This document shows, piece after piece, positions 10,469 through 19,040 of a stretch of DNA of 64,000 bases (positions within the stretch are counted from its first letter, which is position 1; each line of letters starts with the position of its first letter). Source of the DNA: Microbacterium wangchenii (GTDB taxonomy: Bacteria > Actinomycetota > Actinomycetes > Actinomycetales > Microbacteriaceae). Below the pieces are notes generated by a model, which saw only the letters and a program-made list of their open reading frames with translations, had not been told where the DNA came from and made no database searches. Both the position numbers and the translations under genes were made by a program. The stretch spans positions 1,984,001 through 2,048,000 of the forward strand of contig NZ_CP038266.1 of the NCBI RefSeq assembly GCF_004564355.1. The letters run 5' to 3'.

Positions 10469-11200
10469 TCACCAGCGGCGGAGGGCGACGTTGGCCACCG
10501 AGAGCGCCGCCGCGCCGGCGGTCGAGGTGCGCAGCACCGTGGTTCCCAGGCGCACCGGCTCCGCCCCCGCCGTCGACAGCGCCGACAGCTCATCGGGCGA
10601 TACACCACCCTCGGGCCCGACCACGAGGGCGACGTCGCGCGGATCCGCCCCCAGGTCCAGGGCTGCGAGCGGCCGCGTCGCCGACGGCTCGAGCACCAGC
10701 ATCCGCACCCCCGGCAGCATCCGCGTGAGACCGGCGGTGTCGACAGGTCCCTCCACGTCGGGCAGCCACGCGCGGTGAGCCTGCTTGGCCGCCTCCCGCA
10801 CGATGGTGCGCCAGCGGGCGAGGGCCTTGTCGACCTTGCCGTCCCAGCGCGACACGCTGCGCTCCGCCTGCCACGGGATGATGCCGTCCACGCCCAGCTC
10901 GGTGGCAGCCTGCACCGCGAGCTCGTCCCGGTCGCCCTTGGCCAGAGCCTGCACGAGGATCAGCCGCGGCGTGGGGGCGTCGACCGTCGTGCGTGTGGCC
11001 ACGCGCACCACGACTTCGCGCGCCGACACGTGCGCCGCCGCGCCCTCCAGCCACACACCGCGGCCGTCGCCCACCGTCACCGTCTCCCCCGCACGCAGAC
11101 GCCGGACGTTCGCGGCGTGGTGCGCCTCGGTTCCGGTGAGCACGACGTCATCGCCCGGCTGTGCATCGGCGGCGGCGTCGGCGAGGAAGTGCAGCGCCAC
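10469..11200 (-). CDS. rsmE: 16S rRNA (uracil1498-N3)-methyltransferase RsmE
   Basis: RsmE methylates U1498 in helix 44 of 16S rRNA using S-adenosylmethionine; it is a SPOUT (trefoil-knot) enzyme. In the 243-residue protein, LVVGPEGGVSPDEL and LGTTVLRTSTA near the C-terminus form the knot and cofactor site. The N-terminal PUA-like part starts MALHFLADAAADAQPGDDVV. It follows dnaJ with only 3 nt between them, so it is cotranscribed with hrcA-dnaJ, a common actinobacterial order. Confidence 0.95.
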   Translation of the reverse strand: MALHFLADAAADAQPGDDVVLTGTEAHHAANVRRLRAGETVTVGDGRGVWLEGAAAHVSAREVVVRVATRTTVDAPTPRLILVQALAKGDRDELAVQAATELGVDGIIPWQAERSVSRWDGKVDKALARWRTIVREAAKQAHRAWLPDVEGPVDTAGLTRMLPGVRMLVLEPSATRPLAALDLGADPRDVALVVGPEGGVSPDELSALSTAGAEPVRLGTTVLRTSTAGAAALSVANVALRRW

Positions 11201-11203
11201 GGG

Positions 11204-12328
11204 TCAGCTGTTCCGGAACCGGTCGCGCAGCTTGGCGAACAGGCCCTGGTGGAATTCCGCGAGGCGCGGCCCGGGCGCCTTCGTCCGGCGGGCGAACTCT
11301 TCGATGAGGGCACGCTCCTTGCCGTCCAGGCGCGTGGGGGTCACGACGTGCACGCCGACCCTCAGGTCGCCGCGCTGCGTCCCGCGCAGCGGGGTGATGC
11401 CGCGGCCCTTGATGGTCAGCACATCACCGGACTGCACGCCGGGACGCAGCTCCAGCTGCACTTCGCCGTCCAGCGCCTCGATCGTCGTCTCGGTGCCCAG
11501 GATGGCGTCGGGCATCGACACCTCCAGCGTGGCGAGCAGGTCGTCGCCCTCGCGGCTGAACACGTCGTGGGCGGCGACATGGATCTCCAGGTACAGGTCG
11601 CCGTTGGGCCCTCCCGCAGGGCCCACCTCGCCGGAGCCGGGAAGCTGAAGGCGCAGCCCCGTCTCCACGCCGGCGGGGATGTCCACCGACACGGTGCGGC
11701 GCGCCCGCACACGCCCCTGACCCTGGCAGGTCGCGCACGGGTACGGGATGGTCGTCCCGTAGCCCTGGCACGTGGTGCACGGCTGCGAGGTGACGACGTT
11801 GCCGAGGAGGCTCCGCACGGTGCGCTGCACGTTCCCGCTGCCGTGGCAGATGTCGCACGTGACCTCGGATGTGCCGGGCTGGCAGCACGAACCCTGACAC
11901 GTCTCGCACAGCACGGCGGTGTCGACCTCCAGGTCGCGGTGCGTGCCGAAGACGACGTCGCCGAGATCCAGGTTGACCCGCACGAGCGCATCCTGACCCC
12001 GTTCGCGCCGCGACCGGGGCCGGCCGGCGCGTCCGCCGCCGCCGGCACCGCCGAAGAAGGTCTCGAAGATGTCGCTGAAGCCACCGAATCCCGCGGCCCC
12101 ACCCGCGCCGGCGAACGGATTCGAGTCGCCGCCCATGTCGTACCGGCGGCGCTGATCCGGGTCGCTCAGCACGTCGTACGCGTGCGTGACGAGCTTGAAG
12201 CGCTCCGCCGCATCCTCACCGGGGTTGACGTCGGGGTGCAGCTCGCGTGCCAGTCGCCGATACGCGCGCTTGATCTCGTCGGGTGCCGCGTCGCGCGCGA
12301 CGCCGAGGACCTCGTAATGGTCAGCCAC
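11204..12328 (-). CDS. dnaJ: Chaperone protein DnaJ
   Basis: DnaJ is the Hsp40 co-chaperone that stimulates DnaK ATPase. The J domain (residues 1-70) has HPD at 31-33, followed by a Gly/Phe-rich linker and the zinc centre of four CxxC pairs (CETC, CDIC, CTTC, CATC). The C-terminal substrate-binding domains complete 374 residues. The first zinc repeat reads CQGSCC rather than CxGxG, which is usual for actinobacterial DnaJ2. It lies 51 nt after hrcA, so it is likely cotranscribed from the CIRCE-controlled promoter. It is probably the hrcA-linked second DnaJ paralogue, not the dnaK-linked one. Confidence 0.95.
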   Translation of the reverse strand: MADHYEVLGVARDAAPDEIKRAYRRLARELHPDVNPGEDAAERFKLVTHAYDVLSDPDQRRRYDMGGDSNPFAGAGGAAGFGGFSDIFETFFGGAGGGGRAGRPRSRRERGQDALVRVNLDLGDVVFGTHRDLEVDTAVLCETCQGSCCQPGTSEVTCDICHGSGNVQRTVRSLLGNVVTSQPCTTCQGYGTTIPYPCATCQGQGRVRARRTVSVDIPAGVETGLRLQLPGSGEVGPAGGPNGDLYLEIHVAAHDVFSREGDDLLATLEVSMPDAILGTETTIEALDGEVQLELRPGVQSGDVLTIKGRGITPLRGTQRGDLRVGVHVVTPTRLDGKERALIEEFARRTKAPGPRLAEFHQGLFAKLRDRFRNS

Positions 12329-12379
12329 AGTCGCCTTCCTGCCCGCTCTCAGCGGGATCGTTCGGAGACCGGATGCGCC

Positions 12380-13420
12380 TCAGCGGCCGTTCTCGTCCTC
12401 TTCGAGCATCCGGGTCAGATAGTGCGCGACGGCACGGACCGCCGCGAGGTTGGAGGGGTAGTCCATCCGGGTGGGACCGAGCAGCCCGACGCGGGCGCCG
12501 CTGGCGGGTGCGTCGTAATCGCTCACGAGGACGGATGCCTCGGTCAGGCCGAACGGCTCGTTCTCACGTCCGATACTCGCCGACAGGCCCTGATCGTCGG
12601 CGACCATCTCGCTCATCAGGCGCAGCAGCGTCACCTGCTCCTCGATCGCCTCCAGGAGCGGGTAGATGCTGCCCCGGAAGTCGGATTCGCGGCGCGCGAG
12701 CGTGGCGGCACCGGCCATGACGAGGCGATCCTGCCGGAATTCCTCCAGCTCCTCGGCCAGGACCCGCAGGATCGGCTGCGCCATCGCATCGACGCCGCCG
12801 GCAGGGGTCGCGCCGCCGCTGAGGATCGTGGCAAGTCGCTCCGACGCATCCCGCACGGAATGCCCCACGACGAGACCGCCGATGCGGCTGCGCAGCTGCG
12901 CGAGGTCGGCGTCGGTGGGCTCTTCGCGGGAGAAGGCCATCCGCTGCGTCACGCGTCCGGTGTCGGTCACGACGACCACGAGCATGCGGCCACCGCCGAG
13001 GCTCACGAGCTCGACGTGGGTGACGTTCGCCGTGGCGAACGAGGGGTACTGCACCATGGCGACCTGGCCCGTGAGCCGGGTGAGGGCCCGGACCGTGCGT
13101 CCGAGCAGGTCGTCGAGGTCGCCGGAGTCGTCGAGGAAGGAGGCGATCGCCGAGCGCTGTGCCCCGGAGAGCGGACGCAACTCGGCCAGGTGATCGACGA
13201 AGACGCGGTAGCCCTTGTCGGTGGGTACGCGCCCGGAGGAGGTGTGCGGAGCGATGATGAGCTCCTCGTCCTCCAGCAGCGCCATGTCGTTGCGGATGGT
13301 GGCCGCCGACACGCCGAACGCGTGCCGCTCCACGATCGCCTTGCTGCCGACCGGTTCCCTCGTGTCGACGAAGTCCTGCACGATGGCCCGCAGCACTTGG
13401 AGCCCGCGTTCGGTGACCAT
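12380..13420 (-). CDS. hrcA: Heat-inducible transcription repressor HrcA
   Basis: HrcA represses class I heat-shock genes by binding CIRCE operators. The 346-residue protein has an N-terminal winged helix with GVSAATIRNDMALLEDEELI and HTSSGRVPTDKGYRVFVD, then the HrcA GAF-like domain. The ATG at 13420 was chosen because GAGGAG lies 6 nt upstream; a GTG at 13435 in frame would add five residues but would contain that ribosome binding site. A perfect CIRCE sits 20 nt upstream, so the gene is autoregulated together with dnaJ. Confidence 0.96.
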   Translation of the reverse strand: MVTERGLQVLRAIVQDFVDTREPVGSKAIVERHAFGVSAATIRNDMALLEDEELIIAPHTSSGRVPTDKGYRVFVDHLAELRPLSGAQRSAIASFLDDSGDLDDLLGRTVRALTRLTGQVAMVQYPSFATANVTHVELVSLGGGRMLVVVVTDTGRVTQRMAFSREEPTDADLAQLRSRIGGLVVGHSVRDASERLATILSGGATPAGGVDAMAQPILRVLAEELEEFRQDRLVMAGAATLARRESDFRGSIYPLLEAIEEQVTLLRLMSEMVADDQGLSASIGRENEPFGLTEASVLVSDYDAPASGARVGLLGPTRMDYPSNLAAVRAVAHYLTRMLEEDENGR

Positions 13421-13439
13421 GGCACTCCTCTCCACCGAC

Positions 13440-13464
13440 TGGCACTCTTACACTCTGAGTGCCA
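13440..13464 (-). promoter_or_regulatory. CIRCE operator upstream of hrcA
   Basis: TGGCACTC (13440-13447) and GAGTGCCA (13457-13464) form a perfect 8-bp inverted repeat with the classic 9-nt spacer, matching the TTAGCACTC-N9-GAGTGCTAA consensus. On the coding strand TAGAAT (13470-13465) directly precedes it and is a good -10 box, so the operator covers the transcription start. It should bind HrcA at normal temperature. Confidence 0.95.
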
Positions 13465-13498
13465 ATTCTAGCGGAGAAGTCCGAACGGCCGCCGAGGC

Positions 13499-14716
13499 TC
13501 ACTGCGTGAGGGTGCGCACCACGGCATCGGCGAGCAGGCGACCCCGCCGCGTGAGCACGACGTGACCGCGCACCGCGTCGGCGCCCTCGACGAGGCCGTC
13601 GGCGACGAGACCGGCCACGGCGTGCCGCCCCTCGCCGAGCAGTTCCGCGACCGGGTAGCCCTCCCGGATGCGCGAGCGCAGCAAGACCTCTTCCAGGCGC
13701 CGGGATGCCGCATCCGGCCGTTCCCGCCCCGCCGCCGGCGACGTGCCCTGCGCGAGCCGGGCGGCGTACGCGGCGGGATGACGCACGTTCCACCACCGCA
13801 GGCCGGAGACATGACTGTGCGCGCCCGGACCGTAGCCCCACCAGTCGGCGCCGCGCCAGTACGCGAGGTTGTGACGGGAGCGGTGCTCGGGCCCACGTGC
13901 CCAGTTGGAGACCTCGTACCATTCCAGGCCGGCCGCGCCGAGCAGGTCGTCGGCCAGCTCGTACATGTCGGCCTCGAGGTCATCGTCGGGCTCGGCCAAC
14001 TCCCCGCGGCGGATCTGACGGGCCAGCTTCGTGCCGTCCTCCACGATCAGCGCGTAGGCGGACAGATGGTCGGGCTCGAGCGAGATCGCCTCCTCCAGCG
14101 AGGCGCGCCAGTCCTCCAGCGACTCCCCCGGCGTGCCGTAGATGAGGTCGACGCTGACGTCCAGTCCTGCGCGGCGGGCGGCGGCGACGGCCGTGCGGAC
14201 GTTGGCCGGATCGTGCGTGCGATCCAGCGCCGCCAGCACGTGCGGGCGGGTGGACTGCATGCCGATCGACATGCGGGTCACCCCGGCCGCGGCCAATTCG
14301 GCGGCCACCGCATCCGTCACGGTGTCAGGGTTGGCCTCCACCGTCACTTCGGCCCCCGGCACGAAGCCGAACGCGCCGCGCACGCCGTCGAGCATGCGCG
14401 CGAGGTCGCCGGCGGGAAGGAGCGTGGGTGTGCCGCCGCCGAGGAAGACGGTGGATGCGGCGCGCAGCGGTCCCGCGGCCGCCATGACGCCGACCGACAG
14501 GGCGACCTCGCGCAGCAGCGTGTCGGCGTACTGGTCCTGCCGAGCACCGCGCAGTTCGGAGGACGTGTAGGTGTTGAAGTCGCAGTACCCGCACCGCACG
14601 CGGCAGAACGGCACGTGCAGGTAGACGCCGAAGTCGGCGCCGGCATCCGTGTGGAGGTCGGCCGGAAGCGCGCCGTCGGCGGGCGCCGGGTCGCCGAGAG
14701 GAAGGGCGGCGCCCAT
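13499..14716 (-). CDS. hemW: Heme chaperone HemW (radical SAM, HemN-like)
   Basis: HemW binds heme and a 4Fe-4S cluster and passes heme to target proteins; it was formerly called oxygen-independent coproporphyrinogen oxidase. The 405-residue protein has the radical SAM cluster motif Cys38-x3-Cys42-x2-Cys45 (HVPFCRVRCGYCDF) and FLGGGTPTLL. Cys-x-x-x-Cys-x-x-Cys is immediately followed by Asp-Phe-Asn-Thr-Tyr, as in HemW. The C-terminal HemN domain is present. The ATG at 14716 overlaps the DUF1990 stop (ATGA). Open frame upstream of 14716 is antisense-like. In the usual order it lies near hrcA. Confidence 0.94.
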   Translation of the reverse strand: MGAALPLGDPAPADGALPADLHTDAGADFGVYLHVPFCRVRCGYCDFNTYTSSELRGARQDQYADTLLREVALSVGVMAAAGPLRAASTVFLGGGTPTLLPAGDLARMLDGVRGAFGFVPGAEVTVEANPDTVTDAVAAELAAAGVTRMSIGMQSTRPHVLAALDRTHDPANVRTAVAAARRAGLDVSVDLIYGTPGESLEDWRASLEEAISLEPDHLSAYALIVEDGTKLARQIRRGELAEPDDDLEADMYELADDLLGAAGLEWYEVSNWARGPEHRSRHNLAYWRGADWWGYGPGAHSHVSGLRWWNVRHPAAYAARLAQGTSPAAGRERPDAASRRLEEVLLRSRIREGYPVAELLGEGRHAVAGLVADGLVEGADAVRGHVVLTRRGRLLADAVVRTLTQ

Positions 14717-15366
14717 CAGGACGACGTGGCGTACAGCGGCGAGATCGCCCGCAGGTAACGCTGGAAGAGCTCGCGCCGGCGGTGGCGGACGAGACGCGGA
14801 TAAAGACGGTAGATCAGCGCGGCGGGTGCATCGAAGGCGCGCACGGTGAACCACACCTCGTCGTTGTCGCGCCACTCCACCAGGAAGAACTCCTCGCCGC
14901 TCACGACGGAATCCCCCACGGTGCCGAGGATGAACCCGACCCGGCGGGGCTCCTCGACGACGGAGATCACCCGCAGCTCCGCGTCGGCGCGCAGGCGCCG
15001 CACGCGTCCGTGCAGGCGGACGGTCGTCCCCGGTGCCACGAACGGCATGCCCTCGGCGTCGAACCGCTGCTCGGATTCCAGGCGGCTGGGCGCGATCGGA
15101 TTGCCCTCGGCGTCGTACCCGACCCCGGTGTACATGGGCCCGGGGGCCGGCCGCACATCGGTGATCGTGAGCCCGCCCTCCCGCTGCGCCGCCCACGACA
15201 GCAGCGCCTCGCTCGCGGTGGTGAAGCGGTCTTCGCCGCTGCCGATCCGCCAGCTCTCCTCGGCCGGGATCGAGCGCTCGGGCGGGTACTGGAGGAGGTC
15301 GGGGGCCTGCGTGCCCCCCACGGCGGCGTAGTCCACCGTCTCGTCTCGAAAAGTCCCGCGGCGCAT
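14716..15366 (-). CDS. DUF1990 family protein
   Basis: This 216-residue protein has the DUF1990 pattern: an N-terminal part with YPPERSIPAEESWRIGSGEDRF, then a beta-rich region ending GFILGTVGDSVVSGEEFFLVEW and a basic tail. It probably has an SRPBCC-like fold and the function is unknown. It is translationally coupled to hemW (ATGA). No signal peptide or membrane segment. Confidence 0.85.
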   Translation of the reverse strand: MRRGTFRDETVDYAAVGGTQAPDLLQYPPERSIPAEESWRIGSGEDRFTTASEALLSWAAQREGGLTITDVRPAPGPMYTGVGYDAEGNPIAPSRLESEQRFDAEGMPFVAPGTTVRLHGRVRRLRADAELRVISVVEEPRRVGFILGTVGDSVVSGEEFFLVEWRDNDEVWFTVRAFDAPAALIYRLYPRLVRHRRRELFQRYLRAISPLYATSS

Positions 15367-15423
15367 GCCTTCCAGGCTACTTCGCGTTGCCGCGTGATGT
15401 CTGCGAGCGCTCCGGCCGCGGCG

Positions 15424-16146
15424 TCAGGGATGCACGTGGGCGTGCTCGTGGCTGTGCACGGGCGTGACTCCCGGCCGCGTCCACTGCGCCGTCGGCCGCC
15501 CCTCGCTGCGCCAGAACGAGTGCGGTGAGACGGGCCACCCCTCCGGGGAGTCCTCCCACTCCTCGCGGCGCCCGTAGGGGGTCAGGTCCAGCAGGTGCAG
15601 CGAGCTCATGATCGTCTCGACACCGCGCCCGTACGTCTCGTACGTGAGGAAGACGCGGTCACCGTCCCGCAGGTAGCACGCGATCATTCCCCCGCCGGCG
15701 ATCGCCGGGTCGCTGATGCCGCGCGTGGAGTACCAGGGATGCACGTAGCCCATGAACTCCCGGAACGGTGCGACCTCTTCGTACGGGCCCTCCGTGAAGA
15801 CGGCGAACGACACCCCGGCCTCGCGGAGGTAGACCGCATCCCGGAAGTCCCAGATGCTGATCGTGCACCCCTCGCACTGCCCCTCGAACGGCTGTCCGTC
15901 GAACCACATGTGCTTGTAGACGACGAGTTCGTCGCGGCCGTCGAAGATGTCCAGGAGCGAAATCTCTCCGCTCGGTCCCCTCAGGGTCACCGGGTCGATC
16001 TCCGTCATCGGGAGCCTTCGGCGCTCCGCGGCGATCGCGTCGCCCTCGCGAGTGTGCGCCTTCTCGCGTGCGAGCAGGACGGCGCGACGGCGGTCCCACT
16101 CCTCGCCGTCGACGATGGGGGGCAGTGGTGTGCGGGGTGCGTCCAT
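15424..16146 (-). CDS. DUF899 family thioredoxin-like protein
   Basis: The 240-residue protein belongs to the DUF899 family, which has a thioredoxin-like fold without the usual CxxC. Recognisable parts are the start of the domain PVTLRGPSGEISLLDIFDGRDELVVYKH (interrupted here for length), MWFDG, CEGCTISIW with a CxxC, and the C-terminal RREEWEDSPEGWP. The tail is histidine-rich (HSHEHAHVHP) and may bind metal; I have not seen this as a family feature. The ATG at 16146 lies 7 nt after a TATCGT hexamer, which may be a -10 box. It is divergent from an HxlR regulator across a perfect palindrome, so it is likely controlled by that regulator. Confidence 0.82.
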   Translation of the reverse strand: MDAPRTPLPPIVDGEEWDRRRAVLLAREKAHTREGDAIAAERRRLPMTEIDPVTLRGPSGEISLLDIFDGRDELVVYKHMWFDGQPFEGQCEGCTISIWDFRDAVYLREAGVSFAVFTEGPYEEVAPFREFMGYVHPWYSTRGISDPAIAGGGMIACYLRDGDRVFLTYETYGRGVETIMSSLHLLDLTPYGRREEWEDSPEGWPVSPHSFWRSEGRPTAQWTRPGVTPVHSHEHAHVHP

Positions 16147-16153
16147 GCGACGT

Positions 16154-16169
16154 ACGATAAACCTATCGT
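16154..16169. promoter_or_regulatory. Palindromic operator between DUF899 and HxlR genes
   Basis: ACGATA-AACC-TATCGT is a perfect 6-bp inverted repeat with a 4-nt spacer in the 69-nt divergent gap. Its halves overlap possible -10 boxes for both directions. It is the best candidate binding site for the adjacent HxlR regulator. Confidence 0.6.
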
Positions 16170-16215
16170 CCAGTCGTGTAAAGATTGCGACGACATCTCG
16201 GGAGGGCAGGCCGAC

Positions 16216-16893
16216 GTGCCGATCAAGCACACCTACGCCGAGCACGGCGACGCCTGTCGCGCGGCCAACGCGCTCGACATCGTGGGCGACCGCTGGTCGT
16301 TGATCATCGCCCGCGAGGTGATGCTCAGCCCCAAGCGGTTCGCCGACCTGCTCGCCTCGGTGCGCGGCATCACCCCGAGCGTCCTCACCGAGCGGCTGCG
16401 TGCGCTCACCGGATCGGGCGTGATCGAGAAGGTCGTGCTCCCCGATCTCGGGCGCACCCGGATCTACCGGGCCACCGACTGGGGACGCGGCCTGGAACCG
16501 GTGCTCGAATCGCTCGGCCGGTGGTACACGAGCGGGCCCGAGCCCCAGACCGAGGGTGGGATGACCCCGGACGGCGTCGTGCTCGCGATGCGGACGATGG
16601 CCCCCGCCACGTCCGCGTCCGTCGCTCCCCTCGCCCTCGTGCTCTACGACGAGCGCGTCACCGATTCGCCGTCGTTCGGCTACGCCGTCACCTCCGCCGA
16701 TGGGCGTCTCACCGTCACCCCGGGCCTCCCCGCGTCCGGCGCCCCCACATCCGTCCGCGCCGACGCGACGGCGTGGAGCGAACTGCTCTTCGGCAGCACG
16801 CCGCTCGCGTCCGCCGAGGCCACCGAGCAGGTCGTCATAGCGGGCGACCGCGACGCGGTCGCCGATCTCATCGGCCTCTTCCGGGCCGGGTGA
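16216..16893 (+). CDS. HxlR-family winged-helix transcription regulator
   Basis: Residues 1-110 are an HxlR DNA-binding domain: GDACRAANALDIVGDRWSL, the typical start, then FADLLASVRGITPSVLTERLRAL as recognition region. Residues 110-225 form an extra C-terminal domain of unknown fold, probably a ligand or dimer domain resembling an SCP2-like part. The GTG at 16216 was chosen because GGAGG lies 10 nt upstream and the domain begins there; a longer open frame upstream overlaps the divergent gene. It likely represses or activates the DUF899 gene and itself. Some HxlR proteins sense quinones or reactive species through Cys; only one Cys (GDAC) is seen in the domain. Confidence 0.87.
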   Translation: MPIKHTYAEHGDACRAANALDIVGDRWSLIIAREVMLSPKRFADLLASVRGITPSVLTERLRALTGSGVIEKVVLPDLGRTRIYRATDWGRGLEPVLESLGRWYTSGPEPQTEGGMTPDGVVLAMRTMAPATSASVAPLALVLYDERVTDSPSFGYAVTSADGRLTVTPGLPASGAPTSVRADATAWSELLFGSTPLASAEATEQVVIAGDRDAVADLIGLFRAG

Positions 16894-16899
16894 GCGTCG

Positions 16900-18747
16900 C
16901 TACTTCTGCTTGCCTTCGACGTCGCCGGAGAGCGCGGCGATGAACGCCTCCTGCGGCACCTCGACGCGACCGACCATCTTCATGCGCTTCTTGCCCTCTT
17001 TCTGCTTCTCGAGGAGCTTGCGCTTGCGGGTGATGTCGCCGCCGTAGCACTTGGCCAGAACGTCTTTGCGGATCGCCCGGATGTTCTCACGGGCGATGAT
17101 GCGCGCGCCGATCGCGGCCTGGATCGGGACCTCGAACTGCTGCCGTGGAATGAGCTTGCGCAGGCGCTCGGTCATCATCGTGCCGTACGCGTAGGCCTTC
17201 TCACGGTGCACGATCGAGGAGAACGCGTCGACCGCTTCGCCCTGAAGCAGGATGTCGACCTTCACGAGGTCGGCCGTCTGCTGGCCGGCCGGTTCGTAGT
17301 CGAGACTCGCGTACCCCTGCGTCCGGCTCTTCAGGTGGTCGAAGAAATCGAAGACGATCTCGCCGAGCGGCATGATGTACCGCAGCTCCACGCGGTCCTC
17401 GCTGAGGTAATCCATGCCGAGCAGCGAGCCGCGGCGCGACTGGCACAGTTCCATCACGGTGCCCACGTAGTCCTTGGGCAGGAGGATGCCGACCTTGACG
17501 ATGGGCTCGGACACCTCTGCGACGCGCCCATCCGGATACTCGCTGGGGTTGGTCACCGAGATCGTCTCGCCGGTGTCGGTCGTGACCTCGTACGTCACCG
17601 ACGGTGCGGTGGTGATGAGGTCGAGATCGAACTCACGGGACAGCCGCTCGGTGATGATCTCGAGGTGCAGGAGACCCAGGAAGCCGCAGCGGAACCCGAA
17701 GCCGAGCGCGACTGAGGTCTCCGGTTCGTACTGGAGCGACGCATCCGACAACTTCAGCTTGTCCAACGCCTCGCGGAGGTCGCCGTAGTCGCTGCCGTCG
17801 ATCGGGTAGATCCCGGAGAACACCATCGGCTTGGGGTCGGTGTAGCCCGGCAGGGCCTGGGTGGCGGGCTTGCGCGCCGTCGTGATGGTGTCTCCGACCT
17901 TGGACAGGCGCACGTCCTTCACGCCCGTGATGAGATACCCGACCTCGCCGACGCCGAGCCCCCGGGTGGGGACGGGCTCCGGGCTGGAGACCCCGATCTC
18001 GAGCAGCTCGTGGGTGGCCTTCGTCGACATCATCTGGATGCGCTCGCGCGGTTCCAGTGCGCCGTCGATCATGCGCACGTACGTGACCACGCCGCGGTAC
18101 GCGTCGTACACCGAGTCGAAGATCATGGCGCGCGCGGGGGCGTCGGCGTCGCCGCGCGGCGCGGGGATCTCCTGCACGATGCGGTCCAGCAGCTCTTCCA
18201 CGCCCTGGCCGGTCTTCCCACTGACCCGCAGCACGTCCTCCGGCTCGCCGCCGATGAGGCCGGCCAGCTCGGCGGCGAACTTCTCCGGATCGGCGGCGGG
18301 GAGGTCGATCTTGTTCAGCACGGGGATGATGTGCAGATCGTTCTCCAGCGCCAGGTACAGGTTCGCCAGGGTCTGGGCCTCGATGCCCTGGGCAGCGTCG
18401 ACGAGCAGGATCGCCCCCTCGCATGCGGCGAGGGACCGACTGACCTCGTAGGTGAAGTCGACGTGACCGGGCGTGTCGATCATGTTCAGGGCGTAGGTGC
18501 CGGACTCGGACGCCCACGGCATGCGCACGGCCTGGCTCTTGATCGTGATGCCGCGCTCGCGCTCGATGTCCATGCGGTCCAGGTACTGGGCGCGCATGTC
18601 GCGGTCGGCGACGACACCGGTGATCTGCAGCATCCGATCGGCCAGCGTCGACTTGCCGTGGTCGATGTGGGCGATGATGCAGAAGTTGCGGATCAGCTCG
18701 GGAGGGGTCGCAGACGGCTCGAGAGGCTTCAGGGCACGGGGTGACAT
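16900..18747 (-). CDS. lepA: Elongation factor 4 (LepA)
   Basis: LepA is a ribosomal GTPase linked to 30S assembly and back-translocation. The 615-residue protein has the GTPase motifs AHIDHGKST (26-34), DTPGH and NKID, then EF-G-like domains and the LepA-specific C-terminal domain ending [23 protein letters not shown] (18757-18762) lies 9 nt before the ATG and may be the -10 of an almost leaderless transcript. It converges with the HxlR gene with 6 nt between stops. Confidence 0.97.
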   Translation of the reverse strand: MSPRALKPLEPSATPPELIRNFCIIAHIDHGKSTLADRMLQITGVVADRDMRAQYLDRMDIERERGITIKSQAVRMPWASESGTYALNMIDTPGHVDFTYEVSRSLAACEGAILLVDAAQGIEAQTLANLYLALENDLHIIPVLNKIDLPAADPEKFAAELAGLIGGEPEDVLRVSGKTGQGVEELLDRIVQEIPAPRGDADAPARAMIFDSVYDAYRGVVTYVRMIDGALEPRERIQMMSTKATHELLEIGVSSPEPVPTRGLGVGEVGYLITGVKDVRLSKVGDTITTARKPATQALPGYTDPKPMVFSGIYPIDGSDYGDLREALDKLKLSDASLQYEPETSVALGFGFRCGFLGLLHLEIITERLSREFDLDLITTAPSVTYEVTTDTGETISVTNPSEYPDGRVAEVSEPIVKVGILLPKDYVGTVMELCQSRRGSLLGMDYLSEDRVELRYIMPLGEIVFDFFDHLKSRTQGYASLDYEPAGQQTADLVKVDILLQGEAVDAFSSIVHREKAYAYGTMMTERLRKLIPRQQFEVPIQAAIGARIIARENIRAIRKDVLAKCYGGDITRKRKLLEKQKEGKKRMKMVGRVEVPQEAFIAALSGDVEGKQK

Positions 18748-18811
18748 GTCCCGTCGATTCTACGGGGGCGGCGCCTGAGGAACGGGCAGCGTCGTTTCCC
18801 GGCCCTCCCGC

Positions 18812-18879
18812 CGAGAGTGCATCGAGTCGGCGAGAGTGCATCGGATTCGGTGCACTTTCGCCGAGGTGATGCACTTTCG
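18812..18879. repeat. Nested double palindrome, family B, copy 1
   Basis: Layout: outer arm CGAGAGTGCATC (18812-18823), 5 nt, inner arm GGCGAGAGTGCA (18829-18840), 10-nt centre, inner arm TGCACTTTCGCC (18851-18862), 5 nt, outer arm GATGCACTTTCG (18868-18879). Mismatches are G.T pairs that would still pair in RNA. The word CGAGAGTGCA occurs twice directly and twice inverted. It lies in the 293-nt gap between divergent lepA and the ExeM-type gene; copy 2 follows that gene. The rest of this gap holds a likely -10 box TAGGAT (18955-18960) for the rightward gene. Confidence 0.88.
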
Positions 18880-19040
18880 AGGCGCGAAGGAGGATCGTCG
18901 CCCGATCGCCACGAGTTGTTCACAGGGCCGAAACCGCGTGTCGGAGGGCGTCCCTAGGATCGGACGCAGGTCCCCCCGACCTTCCCCATCTGCGGGCGCA
19001 TCGCAACGAACGCGTGCGCTCCCTCTCGGAAGAAGATCCT

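Noticed and set aside
12380..13420. CIRCE sites at other chaperone genes
   Set aside because: No groES/groEL or dnaK lies in the window, and no second perfect CIRCE was found.
10118..13471. A 1117-codon plus-strand frame opposite rsmE, dnaJ and hrcA
   Set aside because: Shadow of three well-supported genes on the minus strand; no motif.
18812..18879. Possible CRISPR repeat
   Set aside because: Each unit is a nested palindrome and the two copies are 4.3 kb apart, without spacers or cas genes. The same holds for the 94-bp elements, which lie too far apart and have low-complexity rather than unique spacers.
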